Notes: a model not told the origin generated them from the sequence alone. Positions 15,401-27,223 are shown, counted from the stretch's first letter. The stretch is 64,000 bases of DNA from Aporrectodea caliginosa (GCA_020284085.1 JACEVL010000427.1:97501-161500); one strand, 5' to 3'. Made by a program: numbers and translations.

Positions 15401-18400
15401 CACTAGAGTGCGGATATGCAATTGGTTTTAATAAAGAATATACTTACTTACTTACTTGCTAAACATAAAAAACCTGCAATGTACCTGAGTATTCTGTTAC
15501 AGAAGGATGCTATATAAATTGACCAATACAATACATGACATGATTAAACAAACTGATGAACCCCAAGAAATTGTAATCTGTACACAAACATCTACAGTCC
15601 ATTCATGGGACCTTAAAGGGTGTGACACCCATTCAAATGAGCAGCAGTGGAGAAAGAATCTTGCCTCATGAATTCAGTGAAAAATTAGAAGGGTTGAGGC
15701 CATTTGGCGAAAGCACTGAATTAATAAGTAAGTAAGTAAGTATATTCTTCATTAAAACTGGTTGCAAAAGAGTCGCACTCCGGTATACAAACATCATAGG
15801 ACAAATAGAAAATCACTAGGAGTACAGCATTCTTCCTAAATATGTTTTCCTCTCATTAATTAATGCCAGAAATCGTGGTTAAACATCTATCAAGACGAAC
15901 CTGGAATGTTCGTCTCTGCTATAGGAGCCTGAGAACTTTGGCCTCTTGCTCGGCGCCAGAGGTTTCAAGGTACTGCGTTTCTGTGCAGTCCCAGATGAAA
16001 ATGGAGTCGTCCGTCTCGGACTACTTGGCAATCGACTGTCGTGCATGCGACTATGAACCATATTCTCAAAGGACTTTCGGAGTTGGCTTCTAGTGTGTGG
16101 ACCATCAATGGCTTTCAAAGTCCTGTCTTTCCTCTCAGAGTCGGAGTCCGAATTATCCGATCGCATCATACCTTGTTCACCAGTGGTCCTGAAAAAGAAG
16201 CAATAATAATAATAACAATTATAATTATTTATTCACAGTAGAAATGATCTTATAGGAATGAAATAATTGTATTAAGGTAGCGATAAAATGTATTCTCTGG
16301 AAATCAAGCCTTATGCCCAAGACCATAATTTATTATTATTATTATTATTTTACCTTTGTTGATATTATTATTATTTTATATTTATTTTTAACTTAATGTA
16401 CATGCTTAACTAATCATTTGCTGTGTGGTAGATCGGTTCAGTACTTATCAGGATGCATGTTACAGTGCAAGGACCTTCAGCTAGTCTGCAACTCACCACG
16501 TACTAGCCTGCCTGCCTGTTGGTCTCCCTGACCTACTAGTACTTGATTTAGACTGGACTTCTACAATGATTCATAACTTTAGACTGTAGCTGCTCTTTGG
16601 AGCAACTATCAACTGATGGAAGCCCTGTGCATTGTGATAATGGTGTTGTAGAGGTCGTTAGATTAGGGTCCATTATATTAAAATTGACTCTCTGATGTTC
16701 TAATGCATATATTTTCCAGTAATTACTTGAACTATGGCTCACCAACCTCAGCACAGGTGACCCGTTTTGGAAAATTATTCCCTGATCAAGGTTTGACCTT
16801 CGCCACTCAAATACATAAACTGAAGTAAATAAGTATGGTAAATAGCCTTGATTTCCATCTGACAAGGGCATATGAATAACATTGTATATAACGATTACCA
16901 GGTATACATATTTCCTCTCCAACACATACTATGAGCACTTGAAAACTGTTCTTTTTGACAGTGCTTGAGTCGGAAGAACTTCTGAGTAGTTTCCTTGAAG
17001 AGGTGCTATATAAATACTTGAACGAATGAAGAAATATATACATGTATTTGAAATAGACTACAACAGGAACACATACACAATCAAATGCAACTAAAGATAC
17101 AACCAAAACAGATTGACTGACTTTACGAACGTAATATGTGCTTTAAATAAATAGATAATAGCCAATAGGTTCCTCCAAGTCAAAAATGATTTCAAACTTG
17201 ATATACGCTACCCAAAATCTTTTACGCTTAGTACCCGGTATGTGTAGTTTACACGAACAAAAAACCACGCTAGCTAACCATACAGAGGCTTAAATTCCTT
17301 TGATTTTTATATAGCTCACCCACAAAATTTCCTTGCCGTTTTTGAGTCCTTCAGGCGGTCTTGCTCCGTACTGAATACTGACAGAAGTTCCGTGACTGGG
17401 AGCACGCCTCCTCCACCCAGTGACCTCGGCATGTCCAACAACAGATGAAGCTCCTCCAGAGTAAACGCCGGAAGGCCAATGGACTGCCGGACGATCGCAT
17501 CCAAATTAGCAAGGGACAGCAGATAATTAATTGCCTATAAAGTAGACAATAAACTCAAGATAATCTTTTAATTTATTGCTATTTCAGAAATGAATTTGTG
17601 GTTGACATTGTTGTTCCTCTTATGGTAGCGTTATTCTTCAGAGTCGCGCAACTGGACAAAAGTACTTGGATCTTCTAGAGCTTTTGAATTTGTGAATGAG
17701 AAGAAATTATTACAAAAGACACCATGATGCACAAGGCATTCAGACCATAGACATTTTAGTGAGGTTGCCGAACTGTGGTACATTGGACAGATCTTGTACA
17801 GAACCATTTCCATGCTATTGGTAACAGTGCTCAACAGAGATGAATGGGGTACGAAACTATAGTCTGGTGGTTAGCATGCTGGACTTTCAACTGAGAGGTG
17901 GGGTTCAAATCTCCTGCCAGGGCAGAAATTTGTTTTGTGATTTTCAACTGCACGAGACCTTCCAACACTCCGGACATGGGCACAGACGAAACTGTGGCAA
18001 AGTTAAGCAGCATTATGAAAGAATTCCAGGGAACGCACTTCTCTCATCTTCTGCTGAATTTGCATAGAAATACAGAGAGCAGACGAAGCCTTGTAGGTTG
18101 TGACGAAACGCTCCAGCAGACTCAGCACTCGAAATCTTTCTCCCAGTTGAAGGAAATCTGTCAAGTATAGTAATGCAAACAGTTGTAGTGTTCCTTCACA
18201 AGTACGTCATTACGTATGTATGTATATCGAGACATTTAACACAGCACCTTGTCAAGTGCAGAAGTTCTGCCTATTATTAAAGTTGGACCCACCAGCTGGA
18301 ATCGCCTTTCTCGAAAGCTGTAGGCCCGAGCTCCTCAGTTTGTCCCTTCCACAGTTTGCAAGCTCCTGAAGTCTGTATTATTTGAAAGTGATTTCGATGG

Positions 18401-21400
18401 TTCGAGTCGGGATCACCACTGATGAGTTTTTTCTTGAAGTGGTGCTTTATACTTGTTAGATTACAAGTACAAGTATTTGACAAAGTACAAGTCTGAAAGT
18501 ATGTATGTTTGTATATATTCCAGTCATTTAATACAGTTTATCTTTGAAAAGTGTTACCCTCATAATCCTAGACATTGTTAAAATTCATTAGAATTAAGTT
18601 CATCTGTAAGCAAATAACGCTCAAATAACTTAAAAAGTCAGCACAGGGAGACTTCGTGTTCCGCTCAAGTATTCAATTTCTGGAGTCATATCGAAATGCA
18701 CATGGCATGGCAAGGATAGGCAATCAGGCCAAACACACCAGTTGGAAAGTTATCTACCATTACCAAGCATCTAAAAGCTAAGCTGCTATTCCAGAGGTCA
18801 ATACTTAAATCACTGGCAGTGTATAGAGATGGTTCACAGTTTCTGCTGTTTTCTAACCTTCTGGAATTGTCTTTGGCGATACGTATTTGTGAATCCTCAA
18901 GCAACTGGCCATCATAATATATGTTTTTCGAAGTGTACTTTTTGTATGCCTCCTCAATTTGTAGTTTTACCACTGAACATTAAATACGCCAGAGCTACAA
19001 AGAGAAAGAATAACTTCAAAATTAAAACATGCCTAAACATGTACATCAGTAAAGATAACTGCCACTTTAATTTTTGAGATATGTTGGTTTTGTGACAACT
19101 GCAATGAATATTTGAGAGAGAGAGAGATAATACGTTTATTTAACGACGCCGTCATAACGACGATGATTGAATATTTGAGGTTTGATTATTGCCTTTTATA
19201 GGGCATGTGATGTGGTGGTGTTTAACCTCCGAGTTTTGGGTTAGAATCTTAATGTATTACAAAATGTAAAAATCTACCTGATCTAGGTAAAACCAGTACA
19301 AAGTTTTAAAATCACCATATGTAAATTAAAAGCCATTTTATAACAGAAATTAAATAAAGTTACAAAATCAGGTTCTGTTAACAGGATCCTGCAGTTTTTG
19401 ACTACTTTCAATTCCACTAAAAACTTTCAGCAAGAAATTTATTTATGTGATATTAAAAAGCTTTTACTTTGTATACTACTGTTTCGGTTAAATAATGCCA
19501 ATGAAAGCTGTTCAACATGTGTACCCTTTGCACAGTTTCAAATACAGGTAGTCTTCTGAATCATTGCTTTGAGTCATCGACTGCTTATGAACTATAGCAC
19601 TCAAATCTCTATTATTATTATTATAAGTCGATATAGAAGATATTTATGTAGTGTCTCTGGGGAGTTTCCAACAGACACTCAATAACTTTTCATGATAAAG
19701 TGCACATGTAAAATCAGATGAAAGAAAGATGCCTTCCATTTGTCAGATTGATTCTTTGTTCCCATGACGACGATCTCCAGAGCATCGGGAAACAAGTGTT
19801 GTAGTTTGGCTTCTGTCACTCCTGCAGGCAAGTTATTGACAATGAGCAGACGATCCGTTTCCTTAGCTTAGAAAGAAAGTTAATATTCCAGTTATTGGTT
19901 CATACATTGTGAGACTTATAAAGTTACTATAATTATTATTTCGAAACTTTGCAAAATGCAGAAATAACAACTTCAAGGAAGGAACAAAAAGACAGAAAGA
20001 GTTGAAAATTAAACTTCATCTCAGTGATTCAACATCTCAGTCTGGTTATTATTTCTATGATTATCATGTCTATTATTATTGTTATTACATACTGTTATTA
20101 TTATTATTTGTTTACCTTCAGGATATCAAAATAGAAGTGGCTTGCTATCAAAATAGAAGTAGTTTGCTATCAAATAATTTATCTTGGTTTTTAAGACACT
20201 ACAATAAAAAGAAACTCACAACTTTCATCTGAAGACGTTGTCGCCATTCTTTGCCACCGTTCCATTACGTCATCTGAATCATTAAAAAAGTATCGTTAGT
20301 GTAAACATGAAAAAATGGTGAATCAATGAGAACAATAAAAAAGTAAAAAATGGAATATCTGGGAACACACAGAAACAAGAAAAAGAGAAGCAAAGAAACA
20401 ATAAATTTCTTGAGCATGGAGGTCACAAATAAGATTGAGGTAACTTTGGCTTTTGCTGTTGTTGTTGTTGCTGCTGCTGTTATTGTTGTTGTTGTTAAAG
20501 GCAAAGGTAACACGCTTCTTACAGGCCTCTATCAAAACATCTCTGAAGCATGGTGCCAAGATCAACGAGACTGAGGTACACACAAGCACAGCAATCCAAT
20601 GACATGACACCTTTTTAACCTTTGAACTGATGCTGGCACTCATTCATTAACCAATAAAGGATGGAAGCAAAATCAGCATAGTAATAATAATTAAGCTTCT
20701 TTAATATTTCAAACTGATACACCGCAGTATGATACAATTCATAGTATGAACAGATGATCATTAGTTATTACAGAAGTCGAATTTAACTGTTTTGGTAGCC
20801 ATGCAAGGCGCCCATCACGTCCTACTGCTCCTTTTACCCTCGCCATCGGGCAAATGAAAGGCTGAGTAGACCTTTGGCAGGGTAGTGAGAAACGATCCCG
20901 CGTCCGTGCTGATCTTCTGCTCTTCATGCCAGAGTGTTACCATTACCCCAAGCCCCCTCCTTAATGGCATATCTTGCCTTGTCAACAATCCAAGTACGAA
21001 ACTGAACTTGATGTTTTTTAATTTCATTGCACCTGCCAGCACAGCATCAAAAAAACAAGTCACCATTAGATCATTGCATCGTTGTTTTTGGTATTACTAT
21101 GACAATATACGTACAAACATTTTCGTTGATCTTCAGAAGACGGACGTTTAGATCGGAACGTATGTCCTGCAGATGAAGAACGGCTTCTTTCGCATCGGAC
21201 AATGTTCTCATTCGAAATGTCATGCAGCTAAAACGTTCAATACAAACCATTATTCTATACGGACAATGTTGCAAGGAGAACTAGACATTTTGTAAGTGAA
21301 CGTTCTCCATGAGTGTTCTCAATACTAAATGAATCACAAGGGCACTGAAAAACACATTGCAAACTAAGTAGCAATACATGTAACAATGTGCATTTTACAG

Positions 21401-23346
21401 TACATTAAAAGGACTGGCTTGTTCCAGCTCAATCAAGCTGGACAGATAACTCTTTAGGCAAACAGAAAGTTTTCTGTCTTACAACACATTCATCACCAGA
21501 GATTTGACTTAAAATTCTGTGCCTCAAGTATTTAGCAGAAACTGTCATAATTGGGGTTAATTTTGCGGTGATTATCAACCAAACTCTAAAGTAAGAGTAT
21601 GGTAACTTTGATTAGACATCCAGTGACTACTGAGTACTGACCCTTCCCAGCATGACTGTGATGCAATGGCTTCTGGTCGCTGAAGAAATGAGACTTTGAA
21701 CTCCTCACAGTGTGCCATGACCTCCAGGACATGAGGATGACTAAATTCAACCATGGTCAGAGGACTCGCAAACACATTTCTTCTCCTCAAGTGGTGCAAA
21801 TCTGTAAGTAATATCACAGCATATTACATATTGCTGTTTTAACAGTTGATAACTGACTCTTCAGATCAATCTAGACTTCCTGTTTCACGTCGTACAGAAG
21901 ACTATGTGTGTAGGTGCTTTGTAGGTGTTATCTTAAACTTCAGCTGTCAATCAATCAATCATCCTATTTATTGATCCAGTTCAACAAATATAACAGGTGT
22001 TGAAATAAAATACATCAATATTAAGCTAATAATCAGAAGTAACACTCAATAATACAAGTAATATAAGGAAACCAGAGCAAAAGGCACACCTAACTCCTGC
22101 TGTTTAGGGGCCCTAGTTGGGAATTCACCTAGCTGGTGCTGGAACATCAAAATCACTGCACAAAGTGCACAATAAATACTAGGTAACTATTGGAGGTGAA
22201 TGATTGGCTGAACAAATAGTCAATGCACCTTGAAATGCAAAATGTTATTGGTAGGCTCTTCGATAGTTTCATCAAATTAATTAAATAATTTACTAAGACA
22301 AGATACATATTTGAAGAGAATTCAGTGACGAAAATGCAGCTTTAGACATTTGACTCTCACCTGCATTAACGACCGTTTGTCCAGGAAGTGTCAGCCGTTC
22401 AATCTCCGCAGTTTCTGGATCATTGCCAGCACGAATTCTCATCTCTTCCAGTTTCATTTTCGTCTCTTCCGACACCTGTTCAGTATCAACCAAGCTCAGC
22501 GCTGCTGCAATCAACGGATCTTTGGTCAAAGTCATTGGCATAATATCAGTGACAGTGTTGGCAGCATTAGTGACTGGAATCTCAGTTGGCGCTAAAGGTG
22601 CTGGAACATCAGAAATCACTGCACGTGTGTCTGGTATCTCAGACACCAAAGAAGTCGAGGTGTCTGGCTCAACTGGGCAGCTGTTATTGATCCGATTAGC
22701 GCCTGTACATGCATTGTCCGGTGAGTCAGGAGACTCATCGTAGCTCACGAGTCGGCCATCCATTGAGCAAATTTTAACAGTGTCTCTTGCCGGTGGCTCA
22801 CTCAGATAAATCTGCAACCAGTATATCATCAAAATTGGTTCTCTCAATTCAGATAACAATTGTATGGAGAAATTGAATCATATCATCAAATACTCTAGTT
22901 TCAAATTAATAATAAAATATTTGTCTTTATCATAAAATATGTATCTACAGATAAACAAAGAATTTGTTTATATATGTGTATATACGTATATAATTTTACC
23001 ATTTGGATTTTTATTTTTATATGGCGCATTTTTGCTTGTCGTGTGTAAGTAAGTATATTCTTTATCAAACCAGTTGCATAACCGCACTCTAGGTATTAAT
23101 AGTTATAGCATCGTGGCATTCTGTGCAACTGACACTTTTGCTTTATCTCACATCTCTCTGTCTAAACCGTGAAAGCCTCAAACAAATCAGCTTCGATTAT
23201 AGTTGGTAAAATTTGACTAAACATACGCGATATTACAACGACCTATCGCTATTTCCCGAGCTTTCATGTGTCAAATAACTTCGAAGAATCAAATCGATGA
23301 CTTACTGTGATCTTTACGGAATTAAGGTTCGAGTTGTTTCTAATTT
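12418..23346 (-). CDS. unrecognised protein with two RRM-like domains (multi-exon, model partly incomplete)
   Basis: Coding exons read on the minus strand, in order: 23306-23346, 22361-22811, 21642-21801, 21119-21227, 20220-20273, 19706-19866, 18858-18972, 17320-17534, 15885-16188, 12418-12534 (stop TAA at 12420-12418). Phases agree for the first four exons, for 20220 to 19706, and for 17320 to 15885 to 12418. They do not agree between 21119 and 20220, 19706 and 18858, or 18858 and 17320, so small exons or other boundaries are missing there. No start codon is assigned. About 575 residues are seen: an acidic Pro/Thr-rich region, an RRM-like fold, a nucleolin-like RRM (RLLIVNNLPAGVTEAKLQ), a Leu-rich segment and a Ser/Arg/Lys-rich tail. 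A nuclear RNA-binding role is inference; I do not recognise the family. Confidence 0.7.
12842..14072 (+). pseudogene. internally deleted hAT transposon relic between 53-bp direct repeats
   Basis: The insertion (about 12892-14019) opens with CAGGGGTGGACTGGGCCGCC, a known type of hAT terminus. ATG at 13249 starts a basic N-terminal part (KRKCKGGAEKVRDKKLK) typical of ZMYM/hAT-type transposases. A shifted frame at 13380-13802 ends with the hAT C-terminal dimerisation region (LSSTQVACERSFSKLKYIKN, then the LRSSLSSTHLEAF part). The catalytic core is missing. No matching inverted terminus is visible at the right end, where AATAAA lies at 14001-14006. An identical 53-bp sequence flanks it at 12842-12894 and 14020-14072. 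It sits in the last intron of the minus-strand gene. Confidence 0.85.
14394..14464 (+). mobile_element. 71-bp micro-MITE, copy 2 (left end decayed)
   Basis: The central GACTGGG-like word (AACTGGGAAACCAGTGCAGC) and the right end (CATTAAAGTGTTAA) match the other copies. The left TTAACC has mutated to ATGGGA. Confidence 0.7.
14800..15055 (-). mobile_element. SINE family B, copy 2
   Basis: The body word GGCCAGTCCTCTCCC and a degenerate tRNA head (minus strand, box-B-like GAGTTCAAATCC) match the SINE at 3057-3325. Confidence 0.65.
15165..15425 (-). mobile_element. SINE family B, copy 3
   Basis: It contains AAGTGTTGGCGACTC and GGCCAGTCTTCTCCCTC from the same body, and a decayed tRNA head at the right end (ACTAACCACTAGAGT in plus orientation). 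Confidence 0.65.
15398..15785. repeat. inverted pair of TTAC-tailed repeat ends
   Basis: A segment at about 15398-15465, with a TTTTAATAAAGAATATAC word and TTAC repeats, reappears inverted at about 15721-15785. Similar single ends occur at 23047, 35042, 41707 and 53445, the last next to an LLGL splice acceptor. Confidence 0.6.
16925..17040 (+). pseudogene. LINE 3' tail fragment
   Basis: A short frame ends LKTVLFDSA and is followed by GAGGTGCTATATAAAT, the same C-terminus and tail style as the other CR1/L2-type fragments here. Confidence 0.55.
17850..17935 (+). mobile_element. tRNA-like SINE head
   Basis: Box A (TAGTCTGGTGGTTAG) and box B (GGGTTCAAATCTC) are spaced as in a tRNA promoter. No acceptor stem or CCA logic supports a functional tRNA. 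Confidence 0.55.
18262..18480 (+). pseudogene. LINE C-terminal fragment, plus strand
   Basis: VGPTSWNRLSRKL, then a stop and an LLKSVLFESDFD segment, match the GP.xWNxLP..LK..LF ending of CR1/L2-type LINEs. A CTTGAAGTGGTGCTTTATA tail follows. Confidence 0.65.
18858..19866 (-). CDS. exons encoding the nucleolin-like RRM
   Basis: Exon 19706-19866 gives strand 1 (RLLIVNNLPAGV), helix 1 (TEAKLQHLF) and strand 2 (DALEIVVMG). Exon 18858-18972 gives helix 2 (VKLQIEEAYKKY) and strand 4 (IYYDGQLLEDSQIRIAKDN). The pattern resembles nucleolin RRMs. The RNP1 strand should lie at the junction. KWKASFFHL at the end of the first exon could serve, but the phases of the two exons do not join, so a small exon may be missing between them. 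Confidence 0.65.
19105..19179 (-). mobile_element. 51-bp retroposed tail with 12-bp target duplication
   Basis: TGAATATTTGAG occurs at 19105-19116 and again at 19168-19179. It brackets 51 bases with a GA-repeat and ATACGTTTATTTAACGACG. On the minus strand this reads as the last bases of a non-LTR element ending in a CT repeat. Confidence 0.7.
20453..20497. repeat. GTT/GCT trinucleotide microsatellite
   Basis: Imperfect TTG and CTG triplets within an intron of the minus-strand gene. Confidence 0.85.
21119..21801 (-). CDS. two exons encoding the first RRM-like fold
   Basis: Exon 21642-21801 (acceptor TACTTACAG, donor GTCAGT) joins exon 21119-21227 (acceptor GTTTTAG) in phase. The combined residues follow the beta-alpha-beta-beta-alpha-beta order of an RRM: PLTMVEF, HPHVLEVMAHC, EEFKVSFLQR, GCMTFRMRT, SDAKEAVLHLQ and VRLLKIN. 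The RNP1 and RNP2 aromatic residues are weak, so RNA binding by this copy is uncertain. The donor at 21118-21117 (GTTTGT) is weak and leaves a phase clash with the next exon. Confidence 0.6.
22361..22811 (-). CDS. large 5' exon of the two-RRM gene (acidic, Pro/Thr-rich)
   Basis: Acceptor TGGTTGCAG precedes the exon and donor GTGAGA follows it. It encodes 150 codons plus one base. The stretch is low in basic residues, rich in Pro, Thr, Ser, Asp and Glu, and ends with a Glu/Arg-rich helix-like part (SEETKMKLEEMRIRAGNDPE). The short exon upstream at 23306-23346 (acceptor TTTTGCAG, donor GTAAGT) joins it in phase as SVKIT-IYLSEPPARD. The true first exon and start codon were not found. Confidence 0.75.
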
Positions 23347-23617
23347 CTGCAAAATACGAGAAATCGGTTAAATGTAGTCAATTTAACAGCTTTTGTATAA
23401 AGTTTTAAATGGTTTTGATTACTTTCACTTTCGTAAACAAATAAACATTAATTCTGTAGTAGATGCTCAACATGTCCAATTACGTCATTTTTATTTTGCA
23501 TTTTAGCGTCATCTAGCAATTAAAAATTATTAACATTTATAGTGTATGGACTCGCTAGGTGCGCGATAATCTCCGAGAGCCAGAGCCGTCGATACTAAGT
23601 AGGCCTACACGTACAGT

Positions 23618-24747
23618 GCTATGCAAAAGGCCTACAATACAACAAAATATTTACAGCGCGTTTTAACAAAAACAAGTCTTGCACCGGAGCGCTCTCTACG
23701 GAGTAGAATCGCAGCCAGAACACACACACGCACATGCATATACTTTGGACCAATTTGGGATGAATCATGTTGTCCAACATTGGTGAAACACTGTACTGGT
23801 CTTAGCCCAGATTGCTCCATCAAACCAGCCGATGTTGTGAGACCTTGGTGTCCTCCTTGATAACTCGCTGTCTATGAAACTCATATCTCCAATATAAGAA
23901 ATCCTGCTTTTTTCCATCTCAGACGCATTCGGCAAGTCAAGAAAAGTCTTAACGAGAAATGTTCGTACCAAATTACAGGCCTTAATTGTCATTTCTAGAA
24001 TTGACTACTGCAACTCAGGGCTTTGTGGTCTTCCTGCATCTATAGGGCGTATACCCTTCAACCTCATACAGCTGTTCTTCATTACGCTGCTAAGCTTATC
24101 AAGAACCAAAATCCTCGGGATCACGTCACACCAACCCTCCGTGAACTACATTGGCTTCCCATACAAGCTCGAATCAATTTGAAAAATTTGCCTTCTAATG
24201 TACAAAATCTACACAAACTGTTCTCCTGCATACCTTTCTTCACTTGTTACACCCTGTTCCTCTCTCCTATCCAGACGAGGCCTGCCGGCTACGTTCATCG
24301 TCTCAAGGTGATTTTGTTGTGACTCGATCCTCAAAAACTTGTAACAGGGCATTTGCGCTAGCCGGCCCGGCTGAATGGAACACTAACTCCCTGTCTTTAT
24401 CCGCAAATCCTCAACTTTATCGATTTTCAAAACTAGGCCTATAACCTTAAAACACATCTGTTTAAAATTTACTATGATTGATTTTTCTGTTAATTGCTTT
24501 TGTGCAAGATTCCCATTTTGTTTAATTAATTATAAATAATAATTAATAATAGGCCTATAATAATACTAAGCTGTGCAAAAGGCCTACAATACAACAAAAT
24601 ATTTACAGCGCGCTTTAACAAAAACAAGTCTTGCACCAGAGCGCTTTCTACGGAGTAGATCGCAGCCAGAACACACATACGCACATGCATAGGCTACACT
24701 TTGGACCAATTTGGGATGAATCATGTTGTCCAACATTGGTGAAACAC
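23618..24747 (+). pseudogene. 5'-truncated LINE fragment bracketed by direct repeats of about 175 bp
   Basis: Between about 23792 and 24569 the plus strand reads the end of a CR1/L2-type reverse transcriptase, with stops and shifts: DLGVLLDNSLS, the hallmark SRIDYCNSGLCGLP, VTPTLRELHWLPIQARIN, and finally NRAFALAGPAEWN. The flanks 23618-23791 and 24570-24747 are direct copies of each other with scattered differences. Each begins with an inverted LINE tail (ACAGCGCG, CAAGTCTTGCACC) and ends CCAACATTGGTGAAACAC. No intact domain remains. Confidence 0.85.
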
Positions 24748-25954
24748 GTGTGGTGTTTGTCTGGGTTGGCCCATAGACGGATTGAATGGCATCCTCGGTC
24801 ATTGTGAAACACCGAGAAATTTTGCTCCTTCGCATTAGCCTACATTATCAAACAACACAGCCTAAACAGGATGGATCCAAATTGGCCGAACGTTTGTGTG
24901 TGCGATCCCCAAACGGGCAATCAGATTGCATTCACTCAAACACCGGTCGATGGCCAGATGCTAATAATTCGATTATGGCCAATTATCGTCCAATATCCGA
25001 GATTATTCTCCTTTCATCCAGGGTTTTAATTGTCAAATTATAACAAGGGGGGGGGTGAAAAATTCTTGCATGTACGGATGTCCCGACCACAGTTTCTTGC
25101 GTAGGCCTAACTAAAACCAGCAGGCCTATAATAGCCTACGTGCTAAATTGTAGTGGGTGTAGGCTACTCGATCCTAGCTAGCCATGTAAAAAATCGAACA
25201 ATGAAAAATACTTATTGGAAAACTATTTGAGTTTCATTTTCAGAAGATTTATACTTCTAATAAAAAAATTACGGCTTTATAACAAACACTGAAATGGTAT
25301 GAATGAAAACTGAAATTGCAAAGCAATAGCCTAGTTTATTAATTTATTAAGCAAATAAGATGTACATTGAACCAGTGAAAGCTGTGCTGAGGTTCGACTT
25401 AACCCCATCCCAAGGTAATTTTTGGGCATTAATTGGAGGGGTTGAAAACTGTATTGGGAGTGTTGAACCCTTCCAATCCCCCCAACCCCCCCCGACAATG
25501 CAATTCCTGCTTTAATCGAATATGATTGAGAAGATTGTGTTGATGCGTATGACGTATTATTTGGAAGCAACCCCTTCTTGTCTAAATCTTCTCATTTAAG
25601 GTAGTTTCATTCCACAGATTTCTTGAAACTCTCATAAATCCCTCGATTTTGGAACTGTTGACCGTGGTCAGACAACCATCCTTGCCCTATTGAAGCCTTT
25701 GAGGCTTTGACACTGTCGACCATTGAAACAAAAAGCCTATAGGGATAGTCTTGGTTCGCACTCTGCATTGATTGTATTTGTTCCTTTATGACGCAGTCAG
25801 TAGGTTAATGCCCATCCTGCGAATGTGAAATGAGTTGAATTGAATCCCGAGAGAGTAGCTAGCCTGTAAACCTATTGCGTACGTGTGCGTACGTTTATAA
25901 TTATGTGTGTTGTGTGCTTGTAGGCTGTACGTGTGTGTGTGTGTGTGTGTGTGT
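24748..25954. other. gene-free stretch
   Basis: No supported gene. The words TAGGCCTA and AGGCCTAT recur often from 23.6 to 25.2 kb, probably from decayed repeats. Poly-G and poly-C runs lie at 25045-25056 and 25480-25495. Confidence 0.5.
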
Positions 25955-26185
25955 TTAATGTATTGTATTTGAACATTTATAAAGCGCCTCTTACAGTATG
26001 GACTATTCAGAGGCGCTTTCAATGTAGATCGAAGCCGCCCCGGGGAAAGAGAAACGTCTTCAGGGAACGATCAGATGAGGATCGAGGAGAACCCAGATAA
26101 TTGTTTTGCCCGCAGAGGAGGGGAAGGTCAATCCAAGCAGAAGGGCCCACAACAGCAAATGACCGACGTTGGGCTAGTAATGTGT

Positions 26186-26190
<5 letters not shown>
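25955..26190 (-). pseudogene. LINE 3' end, minus strand
   Basis: On the minus strand the frame reads RRSFAVVGPSAWIDLPLL and a later SLKTFLF before its stop at about 26019. A tail containing GAGGCGCTTTATAAATG follows. It is another 5'-truncated CR1/L2-type fragment, ended upstream by a TA microsatellite. Confidence 0.75.

Positions 26191-26232
<42 letters not shown>
26188..26232. repeat. TA dinucleotide microsatellite
   Basis: About 45 bases of pure TA, followed by further interrupted TA to about 26276. Confidence 0.97.
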
Positions 26233-26233
<1 letters not shown>

Positions 26234-26472
26234 TATATGTATATATATATAGATATATATACGTATTATGTATATTATTTACGTTTCTTCGTGGCTTTAA
26301 ATAGCCGACTTTCCACGCCCCTTCATTTTTATTGTACAGCCAGAGGCTGCGCGATAACATCAAGCACCATCTTTATCAGTTGTCTTATATGCTACAGCCT
26401 TTATCGTCCGTCCACTGCCTTGTTAGTCAATTAATTGCGTTTACAATCTACTCTACTACAGTAGCGTCTCAG

Positions 26473-26474
<2 letters not shown>

Positions 26475-26537
<63 letters not shown>
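26475..26537. repeat. TA dinucleotide microsatellite
   Basis: About 63 bases of uninterrupted AT/TA. Confidence 0.97.
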
Positions 26538-26538
<1 letters not shown>

Positions 26539-26581
26539 CTGACAAACTTTTTTATATAGGGCCTATCACTGACCAACTACC

Positions 26582-26584
<3 letters not shown>

Positions 26585-26628
<44 letters not shown>

Positions 26629-26760
26629 GTGTGTGTGTGTGTACGCGCATGGGTTTGTGTGTGTGGGCGCGCGCGTGTAATATCAACGCCGTACATTATC
26701 GTGTACGCGCACGTGAGGGCGTGCGTTCGAGTGCACGTGCGCTTGTCAGTGGCCTGCATG
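26585..26760. repeat. TA then TG/CG alternating purine-pyrimidine tract
   Basis: Forty bases of TA (to 26624) are followed by GTGTGTGTGTGT, then GGGCGCGCGCGTG and further CG-rich alternation. It is a likely Z-DNA-prone sequence. Confidence 0.85.
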
Positions 26761-27223
26761 CATGTCTAGGGATTTTGACCCGGAACCAAACCTGACCCAG
26801 TGTTTGCCTTTCTGATGTCGCCTGGGAATTTCTAGCTTTTATGCGCGGCTTCTCACGTTCTAGCCTCTTCTGGCTACCTAACAGATCTGCCCAGCAGGGG
26901 TTATGATTATCCCGCTAATCGATAAGTGCACCCACGTAATTATCATATTATATGTATGTAGACATGCATGCATGTATGTATGTCTGTATGTACCCATGCT
27001 TATATGTATGTATGTATCCATGCATACATGGAGGCCCTATGTATGCTTGTGTGTACGTATATATACGTACGTATGATTGCCTTTCTCATTATGCCCCCGA
27101 TCCACGTAAATTTCGCCTTCCTGAATTTCATATCCTGTATCCGCCACTGTGTACATAAGAAATGGACGTATGCATTTAAGTAAGGGCGCTATGTATCAAT
27201 TATGCATGTTTGACTGTGGGTGT

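Noticed and set aside
22350..22743. Plus-strand frames over the large exon of the two-RRM gene
   Set aside because: They are shadows of the minus-strand exon, which has proper splice sites and phase.
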